Origin: an uncultured Lachnospiraceae bacterium
GTDB lineage: Bacteria > Bacillota_A > Clostridia > Lachnospirales > Lachnospiraceae
NCBI GenBank assembly: GCA_910587905.1
Contig: CAJUOF010000322.1
Location: 1 to 8,732, forward strand
Reading direction: 5' to 3'
Length of the DNA stretch: 8,732 bases
In this document: positions 1-6,357 of the stretch, one piece after another
Position numbering within the stretch: the stretch's first letter is position 1
Layout of the letters: each line of letters opens with the position of its first letter
The notes under the pieces: generated by a model
Told to the model about the DNA's origin: nothing
Seen by the model: only the letters and a program-made list of their open reading frames with translations
The model's database searches: none
Made by a program: the position numbers and the translations under genes

Positions 1-18
1 ACGACGCTCTTCCGATCT
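1..18 (+). other. Illumina adapter remnant (sequencing artefact)
   Basis: ACGACGCTCTTCCGATCT is identical to the last 18 bases of the Illumina TruSeq read-1 adapter/primer, which I recognise from memory. It sits exactly at the window edge and runs straight into gdpP coding sequence. These bases are therefore untrimmed library sequence at a contig end, not genome. Read in the gdpP frame they would add false residues (RRSSD) to the protein. Confidence 0.95.
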
Positions 19-19
19 A

Positions 20-1288
20 AAACAGTATATGGAGACCTTGACGGCTTCCCGGTTTTCCCTCTTGGAGGATGTGAAGACGGTCAATATCGGGAATGACATG
101 GCGGTGACTCTCTCGATTGGCCTGGGGATGGGGGGAGGAAGCTATATCCAGAATTATGAATATGCCAGGACAGCCATCGATATGGCGCTGGGAAGAGGCG
201 GTGACCAGGCTGTGGTGAAAGATGGGGAGACCATCAATTATTACGGCGGAAAGTCTCAATCCCAGGAGAAGAATACACGTGTGAAAGCCCGTGTAAAAGC
301 CCATGCCCTGAGAGAGCTTTTGGAGACCAGGGAGAAAATCTTTATCATGGGTCACAAGATCGGCGATGCGGATTCGCTGGGGGCGGCCATTGGTATTTAT
401 CGGGCCTGCGTCACTTTAAATAAGAAGGCCTATATTGTACTCAATGATATTACCACCTCGGTCCGTCCTGTTCTGGAGCGTTTTATGAATAATCCGGATT
501 ACCCGGAAGACATGTTTGTCCGGGGAGAGCGGGCCATCACATTGGCCGATGACAGCGCACTTTTGGTGGTGGTGGATGTAAACCGGCCCAGTCTTACGGA
601 GTGTTCGCCGCTCCTGGGCATCATTCCGACGATGGTGGTTTTGGATCATCATCGGCAGACCAGCGACAGCATTTCCGGCGCAGTGCTTTCCTATGTGGAG
701 CCCTATGCGTCCTCTGCCTGTGAGATGGTGGCGGAGATTTTGCAGTATATCGGCGATAATATCCGTATTCGCCAAGCCGAGGCTGACGCGATGTATTCTG
801 GCATTGTCATTGATACCAACAATTTTGTCAACAAGACAGGAGTGCGAACCTTTGAGGCGGCAGCATTCCTCAGAAGAAACGGGGCCGACGTGACCAGGGT
901 GCGGAAGATTTTCCGGGACAGCATGTCGGACTATAAGGCGAAGGCGGAGGCTGTGCGCCATGCGGAGATTTTTGAGAATGCTTTTGCCATCAGCGTGTGT
1001 CCGGCAGAAGGGGTGGAGAGCCCGACCATTATCGGTGCACAGGCAGCCAATGAACTTTTAAATATCATCGGAATCAAAGCGTCGATCGTCCTCACTGAGT
1101 TTCAGAATAAGATTTATTTAAGCGCCCGTTCCATTGACGAGGTCAATGTGCAGATTATTATGGAGAAGCTTGGGGGCGGCGGCCACATGAGCGTGGCCGG
1201 AGCACAGCTTAAAGACTGTACCGTGGAAGAGGCGAAGGCGCGGGTCAAAGAGACGATTAAAAATATGCTGGATGGAGGAGAAATTTAA
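20..1288 (+). CDS. gdpP: GdpP-type cyclic-di-AMP phosphodiesterase, 5' truncated
   Basis: This is the C-terminal part of a membrane-bound enzyme that hydrolyses the second messenger c-di-AMP to pApA. The frame is open to the contig edge, and the first ATG (29) is only an internal Met. Counting from it, residues 1-75 are the end of the degenerate GGDEF domain (ALGRGGDQAVVK at 53-64). Residues 104-310 are the DHH domain, with putative metal ligands in GHKIGDADS (H109, D113, D115), D183, the D206-H207-H208 triad and D262. The DHHA1 domain ends with GGGGH (382-386). Full-length family members have about 650 residues, so the transmembrane helices, PAS domain and most of GGDEF are missing. All catalytic motifs present look intact. 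The stop lies one base before the rplI ATG, which implies translational coupling. The order gdpP-rplI-dnaB is common in Firmicutes. Confidence 0.95.
   Translation, partial: KQYMETLTASRFSLLEDVKTVNIGNDMAVTLSIGLGMGGGSYIQNYEYARTAIDMALGRGGDQAVVKDGETINYYGGKSQSQEKNTRVKARVKAHALRELLETREKIFIMGHKIGDADSLGAAIGIYRACVTLNKKAYIVLNDITTSVRPVLERFMNNPDYPEDMFVRGERAITLADDSALLVVVDVNRPSLTECSPLLGIIPTMVVLDHHRQTSDSISGAVLSYVEPYASSACEMVAEILQYIGDNIRIRQAEADAMYSGIVIDTNNFVNKTGVRTFEAAAFLRRNGADVTRVRKIFRDSMSDYKAKAEAVRHAEIFENAFAISVCPAEGVESPTIIGAQAANELLNIIGIKASIVLTEFQNKIYLSARSIDEVNVQIIMEKLGGGGHMSVAGAQLKDCTVEEAKARVKETIKNMLDGGEI
1274..1280 (+). promoter_or_regulatory. rplI ribosome binding site
   Basis: GGAGGAG lies 9 bases before the ATG at 1290 and inside the last gdpP codons. 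It decides the rplI start: the in-frame ATG at 1272 overlaps this site and would add six residues (MEEKFK) that are absent from bL9 proteins. Confidence 0.85.
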
Positions 1289-1289
1289 G

Positions 1290-1736
1290 ATGGAAGTTGT
1301 ATTATTGGAAGATGTGAAGTCCCTGGGAAAAAAGGGGGAGATCGTAAAGGTAAACGACGGGTATGCGAGGAACTATATTCTGCCGAAGAAGCTTGGCGCA
1401 CCGGCCGATGCAAAAAATTTAAATGATTTAAAACTCCGGCAGGCCCATGCGGACAAGGTGGCGGCAGAGCAGCTCGCGGCAGCGAAGGAGTTTGCGGTGA
1501 AGCTTTCTGATTGTACGGTGGAATTGGCGGTGAAGTCCGGTGAAGGGGGAAAGGTTTTTGGATCTGTCTCCACAAAGGAGATTGCGGCGGCGGCGAAGGC
1601 CCAGTATGGCATGGAGCTGGACAAGAAGAAACTGCAGCTTCAGGAGCCCATCAAGACCTTGGGAACTCATGAGGTGCTGGTGAAGCTTCACCGGGAGGTG
1701 ACGGCGAAGCTCAAGGTACATGTGTCGGAGGCATAG
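1290..1736 (+). CDS. rplI: 50S ribosomal protein bL9
   Basis: bL9 binds 23S rRNA near the base of the L1 stalk and helps keep the reading frame and ribosome spacing. The product has 148 residues, the normal length. The N-terminal RNA-binding domain (1-45) carries the family signature: MEVVLLEDVKSLGKKG followed by VNDGYARNYILPKKLG (G13, G16, V21, G24, N28). A charged connecting helix covers about 45-75. The C-terminal domain contains GGKVFGSVSTKEIA (86-99). The start at 1290 is set by the GGAGGAG site and by family alignment. Its ATG follows the gdpP stop by one base, and dnaB starts 78 bases after its own stop. The stop codon lies in the first copy of an 11-bp tandem repeat. Confidence 0.97.
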   Translation: MEVVLLEDVKSLGKKGEIVKVNDGYARNYILPKKLGAPADAKNLNDLKLRQAHADKVAAEQLAAAKEFAVKLSDCTVELAVKSGEGGKVFGSVSTKEIAAAAKAQYGMELDKKKLQLQEPIKTLGTHEVLVKLHREVTAKLKVHVSEA

Positions 1737-1763
1737 AAGAGGCATAGAAGAGGCATAGAAGAG
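1728..1763 (+). repeat. 11-bp tandem repeat (three copies) over the rplI stop
   Basis: GAGGCATAGAA occurs three times without a mismatch (1728-1738, 1739-1749, 1750-1760), followed by a partial GAG. The first copy encodes the last rplI codons and its TAG stop. Because 11 is not a multiple of 3, the TAGs at 1734, 1745 and 1756 fall in three different frames. Slipped-strand duplication is the simple origin. Confidence 0.9.
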
Positions 1764-1814
1764 ACGAAAGAAAGGCAAAGCCCATATCAGTGGTAAGCAG
1801 GTAAGGAGGAATTC

Positions 1815-3149
1815 ATGGAGGAGGCTCTGATCAGGCGGATACAGCCTCATAGCATTGAGGCGGAACAGGCGGTGGTGGGAGCCATGCTGATGAATCGGGA
1901 TGCCATTGTGACAGCAGTGGAGACCATCCATGCAGACGATTTTTATGACAGACGCTTTGGGGCTGTCTTTGAGGCTATGGTGGAGCTGTATACGGAGGGG
2001 AAGCCGGTGGATCTGGTGACTCTTCAAGAGCGCCTGCGGGAGAGGAAGGCACCTCCGGAGGTCAGCAGTGTGGAATTTCTCCGGGATCTGATCGCGGGGG
2101 TTACCACCTCGGTCAACGCCGGGCAGTACGCAGCCATTGTCTATGAAAAGGCGATGCTTCGAAGACTGATTAAGGCCAACGAGGAGATCGCCGACGAGTG
2201 CTATGCGGCCTCAGAGCCTCTGGATACCATTCTGGAGGAGACAGAAAAAAAGATTTTTGAGCTCTTGAAAAACCGGACAAGCGGCGATTTTACACCGATT
2301 CGCCAGATCGCTCTGGATACGCTGGAGCGGATTGAGAAAGCGTCGAGGAATAAAAGCGCTATTACCGGGATTCCCACTGGATTTAGTGACCTGGATTATA
2401 AGCTCTCCGGACTGCAGCCCTCGGACCTTGTGCTGGTGGCGGCCCGTCCGTCCATGGGGAAGACGGCGTTTGTATTAAATATTGCCCAGCATGTGGCCCT
2501 CAGGAAGAATTATACAACGGCGATCTTCAGTTTGGAAATGTCGAAGGAACAACTGGTGAATCGACTGTTTTCCATGGAATCCAGGGTGGATTCCCAGGCG
2601 CTTCGAACCGGAAATTTGTCTGATTCCGACTGGGAACAGTTGGTAGAGAGCGTGGGGGTCATCGGAAACTCAAAACTGATCATCGACGATACGCCGGGCA
2701 TTTCTGTGTCGGAGCTGCGCTCTAAGTGTCGGAAGTTCAAGCTGGAGTTTGGTTTGGACTTGATTATCATCGACTATCTGCAGCGCATGTCCGGCAGCAG
2801 GCGCAGCTCGGACAACCGACAGCAGGAGATCTCCGAGATTTCTCGTTCTTTAAAGGCTCTTGCCAGGGAGGTGGGGGCTCCGGTCATCGCCTTATCTCAG
2901 CTTTCCCGTGCGGTGGAGAGCAGAAATGACAAACGGCCGATGCTTTCGGACCTTCGGGAATCCGGAGCCATTGAGCAGGATGCCGATGTGGTGATGTTTA
3001 TTTACCGGGACGATTATTACAACAAGGACACGGAAAATCCCAACATTGCGGAGATCATTATCGCGAAACAGAGGAACGGCCCCACAGGGACGGTGAATCT
3101 GGTGTGGCTGCCGGATTATACCAAGTTTGTCAATATGGAGAAGTCTTAG
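1815..3149 (+). CDS. dnaB: Replicative DNA helicase DnaB
   Basis: This is the hexameric 5'-3' helicase of the replication fork (called DnaC in Bacillus subtilis); it unwinds DNA using ATP and contacts primase. The length, 444 residues, is normal. The N-terminal collar domain covers about 5-105 (PHSIEAEQAVVGAML at 11-25), then a linker helix, then the RecA-like ATPase from about 180. Walker A is RPSMGKT (211-217). The H1a motif region is FSLEMS (238-243) and Walker B is LIIIDYLQ (316-323). SQLSRAVESR (361-370) and the arginine finger in KQRNGP (R420) follow. There is no intein, although this gene is a frequent intein site. AAGGAGGA (1803-1810) lies 4 bases before the ATG. It sits downstream of gdpP-rplI with no clear promoter or terminator in the 78-base gap. 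Confidence 0.97.
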   Translation: MEEALIRRIQPHSIEAEQAVVGAMLMNRDAIVTAVETIHADDFYDRRFGAVFEAMVELYTEGKPVDLVTLQERLRERKAPPEVSSVEFLRDLIAGVTTSVNAGQYAAIVYEKAMLRRLIKANEEIADECYAASEPLDTILEETEKKIFELLKNRTSGDFTPIRQIALDTLERIEKASRNKSAITGIPTGFSDLDYKLSGLQPSDLVLVAARPSMGKTAFVLNIAQHVALRKNYTTAIFSLEMSKEQLVNRLFSMESRVDSQALRTGNLSDSDWEQLVESVGVIGNSKLIIDDTPGISVSELRSKCRKFKLEFGLDLIIIDYLQRMSGSRRSSDNRQQEISEISRSLKALAREVGAPVIALSQLSRAVESRNDKRPMLSDLRESGAIEQDADVVMFIYRDDYYNKDTENPNIAEIIIAKQRNGPTGTVNLVWLPDYTKFVNMEKS

Positions 3150-3176
3150 CTGAGAAAATATGGACGTTTACAGGTG

Positions 3177-3182
3177 AGGAGG
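3177..3182 (+). promoter_or_regulatory. Ribosome binding site of the flavin-reductase-like gene
   Basis: AGGAGG lies 6 bases before the ATG at 3189. It rules out the in-frame GTG at 3174, which would lie upstream of the ribosome site and lack one of its own. Confidence 0.75.
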
Positions 3183-3188
3183 GCGGAG

Positions 3189-3788
3189 ATGGGGAAGGAA
3201 ATCTGGAAGCCGGGGAATTTTATTTACCCGGTCCCGGCAGTTTTGGTGAGCTGTCAGGACAGGGAGGGGCGGAAGAACCTGTTTACTGCAGCGTGGACGG
3301 GGACTGTCTGTACCAATCCGCCTATGGCGTATGTCTCTGTGCGTCCGGAACGGTATTCTTACCATATGCTTCGGGAGACCGAAGAGTTTGTGATCAATCT
3401 CACTACGGAGGCTATGGCGCGGGACGTGGATTTTTGCGGTGTGAAAAGTGGCAGGGATGTGGATAAATGGAGGGAAACCGGCCTGACACCGGGGGAGGCA
3501 TCGGCAGTGAAGGCGCCGATTGTCCTGGAAAGTCCGGTGAATGTGGAATGCCAAGTGACGGAAGTTCTGGAGCTTGGCTCTCACCATATGTTCCTGGCCC
3601 TTGTAAAAGCGATTTTGGTGGACGAAGTTCTGATGGACGAAAAGGGACGGTTTTGCTTTGAGGAGGCAAGACCGCTGGCCTACTCCCACGGCGCTTACTG
3701 TGGCCTTTCTGAGGCCATAGGAAGTTTTGGGTACAGTATTCGAAAAAAATCGACAAAGACGCGAAAGAATCAGAAAAAAAATCGCTGA
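3189..3788 (+). CDS. Flavin reductase domain protein (FMN-binding split barrel)
   Basis: The product is a 199-residue cytosolic protein of the flavin-reductase-like family, whose members bind FMN and often pass electrons from NAD(P)H or ferredoxin-type donors. The substrate cannot be told from sequence. Family-like features are YPVPAVLVSC (13-22), the split-barrel segment AAWTGTVCTNPPMAYVSVRP (34-53) with SYHML (57-61), FVINL (67-71) and CGVKSGRDVDK (83-93). The last 15 residues (185-199) are a lysine/arginine tail coded by A-rich sequence with runs of seven and eight A. It starts 39 bases after dnaB with a good ribosome site and no visible promoter, so it probably belongs to the upstream operon. 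No obvious intrinsic terminator follows. Confidence 0.85.
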   Translation: MGKEIWKPGNFIYPVPAVLVSCQDREGRKNLFTAAWTGTVCTNPPMAYVSVRPERYSYHMLRETEEFVINLTTEAMARDVDFCGVKSGRDVDKWRETGLTPGEASAVKAPIVLESPVNVECQVTEVLELGSHHMFLALVKAILVDEVLMDEKGRFCFEEARPLAYSHGAYCGLSEAIGSFGYSIRKKSTKTRKNQKKNR

Positions 3789-3819
3789 ATGCCGGATTAA
3801 ACCCATTGCAAACCGGCAT
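3789..3819. repeat. 7-bp inverted repeat across the -35 region
   Basis: ATGCCGG (3789-3795) and CCGGCAT (3813-3819) are exact reverse complements separated by 17 bases. The -35 hexamer of the next promoter lies in the spacer and the right arm lies between -35 and -10. This placement suits an operator. A terminator for the preceding gene is less likely because the loop is long and only four Ts follow after ATAG. Confidence 0.5.
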
Positions 3820-3833
3820 AGTTTTGATATAAT
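3806..3833 (+). promoter_or_regulatory. Sigma-A promoter of the MerR-headed gene
   Basis: The -35 is TTGCAA (3806-3811). After a 16-base spacer comes a perfect TATAAT -10 (3828-3833), preceded by the extended -10 dinucleotide TG (3825-3826). Transcription should begin near 3840, giving a leader of about 52 bases. This also shows that the open frame upstream of 3892 is not translated as part of the MerR-headed protein. Confidence 0.8.
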
Positions 3834-3843
3834 GGGCTTATCG

Positions 3844-3886
3844 CCGGGCGGAGTCCGTCCGGAAAGCAATCGGAAAGGAGCTTTCC
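3844..3886 (+). promoter_or_regulatory. Structured leader enclosing the ribosome binding site
   Basis: CCGGGCG (3844-3850) can pair with CGTCCGG (3856-3862), with one G-U pair. Next, GGAAAG occurs twice (3861-3866 and 3872-3877), and both copies are exact complements of CTTTCC (3881-3886). Pairing with the second copy puts most of the Shine-Dalgarno AAAGGAG (3874-3880) in a stem with a 3-base loop. Pairing with the first leaves it in a 14-base loop but competes with the 5' hairpin for 3861-3862. The start TTG is 11 bases after the Shine-Dalgarno. The base pairing is seen; a regulatory role is inference. Confidence 0.4.
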
Positions 3887-3891
3887 TAAAG

Positions 3892-4923
3892 TTGACTCAT
3901 TATTTAATTTCCGAGGCTTCACGGGAACTGAACGTGGAGGCCCATGTGTTACGGTATTGGGAGGAAGAATTAAAACTGGAAATACCCAGGAACGAGTTGG
4001 GACATCGCTACTATACGGAGAAGCAGCTTGCGCTGTTTCAGAGGATAAAAGAGCTAAAGGAACTAGGATACCAGCTAAAGGCCATCAAAACCAGTCTGAA
4101 GGAAGAGTACGGACCGGAAAAGAAGGCGGATGAGGCTGGATTTTTATTGTCGAATTTTCCCGAAAATGCGCCCAACATGGAGTCCTCAGGAGAAGAGGAG
4201 CGGAGAGCTGCCGAGACTTTGAAGGGAGCAGAGACTTTGAAAGGTGCAGAGAAACGGTTTCAGGTTTTAGAAGGACAGACAGAAGAAAAAGCTGCAGATG
4301 AGGGAGAGACGATGTTACATAGTGGTGGAGAGCGAGAACAGGATAAACCGGATTCGTCCACTCGGGTGGAACGTTTGGAGAAACTTTCGGGGCGGCTTTC
4401 TGCCAGCGCGTCAGGTCCCATGACAGAGGCGGTATTGGAAAAGATGACCGGAAAATTGGCGGAGGGTATTGGACAAGCCGGGAAAACGGAGCAACCGGAG
4501 GAAAGTGAACAGGCTGGGGAGCCGGCGCATTCTGTTTCTGAAAGTACAGAAACAGAGGAGTCAAAAGAGGATGCACAGACAGCCTTGGATTTGGTGGGAA
4601 GCGGCAGCCTGGCGGCCTCACCGGAAAAAATGCAGCAATTTCAGACTATTATGACAGACGTGCTGGCGGAAGCTCTTCGGAGAAATCAGGATATTCTCAG
4701 TAAGGAGGTCGGTGGAACCGTCTCTGAAAAGCTGGTCAAGGAGATGAATTATCTGATGCGGGACCGGGAAGAGCGGGAGGAAGAGCGGTATCGCAAGCTG
4801 GATGAGACCATACGGGCTTGTCAGCGGGTACAGCGGCAGAGGAGTGAGGCGGCCGCCACCAGGGTGCCGGTCCGGAGCGCGAAAAAGAGCCGGTTTCCCT
4901 GGGGGCGGCGGAAAGATTCCTAA
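3892..4923 (+). CDS. MerR-type HTH protein with long acidic linker and helical tail
   Basis: The product has 343 residues. Residues 1-70 form a MerR-family winged helix: YLISEASRELNVEAHVLRYW (4-23) is the helix-turn-helix, RNELGHRYYTEKQL (33-46) the wing, and QRIKELKELGYQLKAIKTSL (50-69) the following helices. There is no ligand-binding or metal-binding domain of known MerR regulators. Residues 75-245 are low-complexity, rich in Glu, Ser and Gly, and probably disordered. Residues 246-312 look helical and charged (KMQQFQTIMTDVLAEALRRN, then DREEREEERYRKLDE). The tail (328-343) is basic with F335, P336 and W337. The start is TTG 3892: it is the only ATG, GTG or TTG in frame between the promoter and the HTH, and AAAGGAG lies upstream. 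The order DNA-binding head, linker, helical segment, basic tail recalls RacA of Bacillus, so a role in chromosome organisation is possible. An ordinary transcription factor remains the alternative. It converges on ldhA with a 17-base gap. Confidence 0.75.
   Translation: MTHYLISEASRELNVEAHVLRYWEEELKLEIPRNELGHRYYTEKQLALFQRIKELKELGYQLKAIKTSLKEEYGPEKKADEAGFLLSNFPENAPNMESSGEEERRAAETLKGAETLKGAEKRFQVLEGQTEEKAADEGETMLHSGGEREQDKPDSSTRVERLEKLSGRLSASASGPMTEAVLEKMTGKLAEGIGQAGKTEQPEESEQAGEPAHSVSESTETEESKEDAQTALDLVGSGSLAASPEKMQQFQTIMTDVLAEALRRNQDILSKEVGGTVSEKLVKEMNYLMRDREEREEERYRKLDETIRACQRVQRQRSEAAATRVPVRSAKKSRFPWGRRKDS
4213..4248 (+). repeat. 18-bp in-frame tandem duplication
   Basis: Two 18-bp units (4213-4230 and 4231-4248) match at 16 of 18 positions and encode ETLKGA twice in the linker of the MerR-headed protein. 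The repeat keeps the frame, so it changes linker length only. Confidence 0.85.
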
Positions 4924-4940
4924 AGTCTTGGACGGAAAGT

Positions 4941-5933
4941 TTAAGGGTTTACCACATTTCCGGGAGAAATCTCCCCGGCCTCGTATCCTTTCGCATTGCT
5001 CAACGTGGTATCAGCGATGGCGTCCAGTGCTTCTTGGGTGAAAAAGCCTTGGTGGGAGGTAATGACCACGTTGGGGAAGGATAGAAGTCTCGCTGTGACG
5101 GAATGCTCCAGAATCTCATCGGAACGGTCCTCAAAGACGTTTTGGGTTTCCTCTTCGTAGACATCCAGACCGACACCGAAGAACTTCCGGGCACGGATGC
5201 CGAGGATCAGGTCTTCCGTTTTGATCAGACCACCGCGGGAGGTGTTGATTAAAATCACGCCGTCTTTCATTTTTTCAATGGTATCCCTGTTGATCAGATG
5301 ATAGGTGGAGTCCGTGAGGGGACAGTGAAGGGAAATTAGGTCGCTGGCGGCCAGCAGTTCATTCAGTTCCACATAGTTTGCAAAGTCAAGGTCGGGATGG
5401 CGGTGCATGTCGTAGGCCAGTACCCTCATGCCGAAGCCGTGACAGAGTTTTGCCATGGCTGCGCCAATCTTTCCGGTGCCGATGATCCCTGCTGTTTTCT
5501 GATGAAAGTTAAAGCCCATGAGCCCTACCAGGCTGAAATTGTTTTCCCGCACTTTAATGTAAGATTTGTGGAGATGACGATTGACGGCCAATGCCAGCGC
5601 GATGGCATGTTCGGCGACCGCCTCGGGAGAATAGCCGGGTACCCGGAGAATGGTCATATCGTACTTTTTTGCTGTTTCCAGGTCGATGTTGTTGAAACCG
5701 GCACAGCGCATGAGGAGTAGACGAATGCCGCATTCATGGAGCACATCAAGGGTGGCTTTTCTCAGATTAGAATTGACAAATGCACAGATGGCGTCGTAGC
5801 CCCTCGCCAGGGGCGCCGTTCTGGGAGAGATATCTGTTTTGAGAAAATCTATGGTGATGCCCGAAAATTTGGGAAGCAGTTTTTCAAATGTATCCTGGTC
5901 ATAAGGCTTGGCATCATAAAACAAAATTTTCAT
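4941..5933 (-). CDS. ldhA: D-lactate dehydrogenase (NAD-dependent, LdhA type)
   Basis: The enzyme reduces pyruvate to D-lactate and so regenerates NAD+ in fermentation; it is cytosolic. The product has 330 residues, as in the family, and resembles E. coli LdhA along its length: RCAGFNN (76-82), PEAVAEHAI (103-111), NFSLVGLMGF (132-141), the NAD-binding GTGKIG (152-157) with D175, and ISLHCPL (200-206). Catalytic candidates are R233 (NTSRGG), E262 (VYEEE) and H294 (TSHQGF). The start at 5933 (MKILFYDAKPYD) follows AGGAGG (5941-5946) by 7 bases. An in-frame ATG at 5999 would add 22 residues not expected for the family. The gene is monocistronic by position: a ferredoxin terminator lies upstream and the MerR-headed gene converges downstream. 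No intrinsic terminator is obvious at its 3' end. Other 2-hydroxyacid dehydrogenases are less likely. Confidence 0.9.
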   Translation of the reverse strand: MKILFYDAKPYDQDTFEKLLPKFSGITIDFLKTDISPRTAPLARGYDAICAFVNSNLRKATLDVLHECGIRLLLMRCAGFNNIDLETAKKYDMTILRVPGYSPEAVAEHAIALALAVNRHLHKSYIKVRENNFSLVGLMGFNFHQKTAGIIGTGKIGAAMAKLCHGFGMRVLAYDMHRHPDLDFANYVELNELLAASDLISLHCPLTDSTYHLINRDTIEKMKDGVILINTSRGGLIKTEDLILGIRARKFFGVGLDVYEEETQNVFEDRSDEILEHSVTARLLSFPNVVITSHQGFFTQEALDAIADTTLSNAKGYEAGEISPGNVVNP

Positions 5934-5989
5934 AAGTCGTCCTCCTGTATGTTTGGGGAGCGTTTTTGGGTCGGCTCCATTTTGCAGAT

Positions 5990-5998
5990 AGTATGCCA
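5990..5998 (-). promoter_or_regulatory. Possible ldhA extended -10 element
   Basis: On the minus strand, TGG CATACT (5998 to 5990) is the best -10 candidate between the ferredoxin terminator and ldhA and would give a leader of about 50 bases. It matches TATAAT at four of six positions and has no good -35, so this is a weak call. Confidence 0.25.
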
Positions 5999-6050
5999 TG
6001 GAAGGACGTTTGCTATGCAGTCTTTAACAAAAAACAATTGCCCCTGTGCA

Positions 6051-6088
6051 TAAAAAGAAAACAGCCGGCAAAACCCTGCCGGCTGTTT
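6051..6088 (-). terminator. Intrinsic terminator after the ferredoxin gene
   Basis: ACAGCCGGCA (6061-6070) and TGCCGGCTGT (6077-6086) form a perfect 10-bp stem with a 6-base loop, extendable by two A-T pairs. On the minus strand the stem is followed by TTTCTTTTTA, a strong U tract. It begins about 20 bases after the ferredoxin stop and insulates ldhA. Confidence 0.92.
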
Positions 6089-6108
6089 CTATGTACGCAT
6101 GTTGATGA

Positions 6109-6279
6109 TTATTCGGCGGAAATAGCGCCTGTAGGACATACAGCTTCACAGGAACCACAGTCTACGCACTCATCAGCGTTGATTTCATACTTTCCGTCGC
6201 CCTCGGTGATTGCGGATACGGGACATTCGTCAGCGCAGGTACCGCAAGCTACACATTCGTCAGAAATTACGTGTGCCAT
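6109..6279 (-). CDS. 2[4Fe-4S] ferredoxin, clostridial type
   Basis: This is a 56-residue low-potential electron carrier of the cytosol. In Clostridia such ferredoxins take electrons from pyruvate:ferredoxin oxidoreductase and pass them to hydrogenase or other acceptors. Translation of the minus strand gives MAHVISDECVACGTC at the start and two full cluster motifs: C9, C12, C15, C19-P and C38, C41, C44, C48-P. This is the CxxCxxCxxxCP pattern twice, with the two-fold internal similarity of the family. AAGGAGG (6288-6294) lies 8 bases before the ATG. It has its own promoter and terminator and is therefore a single-gene unit. Confidence 0.95.
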   Translation of the reverse strand: MAHVISDECVACGTCADECPVSAITEGDGKYEINADECVDCGSCEAVCPTGAISAE

Positions 6280-6312
6280 AATAGAATCCTCCTTCTCTTA
6301 ATTTAAAGATAG

Positions 6313-6339
6313 TGTATTACCTGTGAGTATTGTAATACA
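6313..6339. promoter_or_regulatory. 8-bp dyad over the ferredoxin promoter (operator candidate)
   Basis: TGTATTAC (6313-6320) and GTAATACA (6332-6339) are exact reverse complements 11 bases apart, with arm centres 19 bases apart. The right arm overlaps the -10 (6329-6334), and the expected transcription start (near 6322) lies between the arms. A bound dimer would block RNA polymerase. The symmetry is seen; regulator and function are unknown. Confidence 0.5.
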
Positions 6340-6357
6340 TGGTTGATAGAATTGCAA
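6329..6357 (-). promoter_or_regulatory. Ferredoxin gene promoter
   Basis: On the minus strand, TTGCAA (6357 to 6352), a 17-base spacer and TACAAT (6334 to 6329) form a good sigma-A promoter, giving a leader of about 43 bases. The -35 lies in a second small dyad, TTGCA-AG-TGCAA (6352-6363). Confidence 0.75.

Noticed and set aside
416..961. Long minus-strand open frame inside gdpP
   Set aside because: It is antisense to clearly conserved DHH-domain coding, its protein has no recognisable motif, and it has no ribosome site.
3727..3891. Open frame extending the MerR-headed gene 55 codons upstream, overlapping the flavin-reductase gene and reachable by a +1 slip on its A8 run
   Set aside because: It crosses a strong promoter and lacks a ribosome site at the upstream TTG, and MerR-family similarity begins at THYLIS just after the 3892 TTG. 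The open frame is probably chance.
4960..4978. Hairpin CCGGGAGA/TCTCCCCGG near the convergent ends of the MerR-headed gene and ldhA
   Set aside because: It lies inside ldhA coding sequence, has a bulged C, and no T run follows on either strand, so it is not a credible terminator.
6013..6040. TTGTTAA-like half site upstream of ldhA, suggestive of the redox repressor Rex
   Set aside because: Only one half of the TTGTTAA-N4-TTAACAA palindrome is present; the other arm matches poorly, about 3 of 7.
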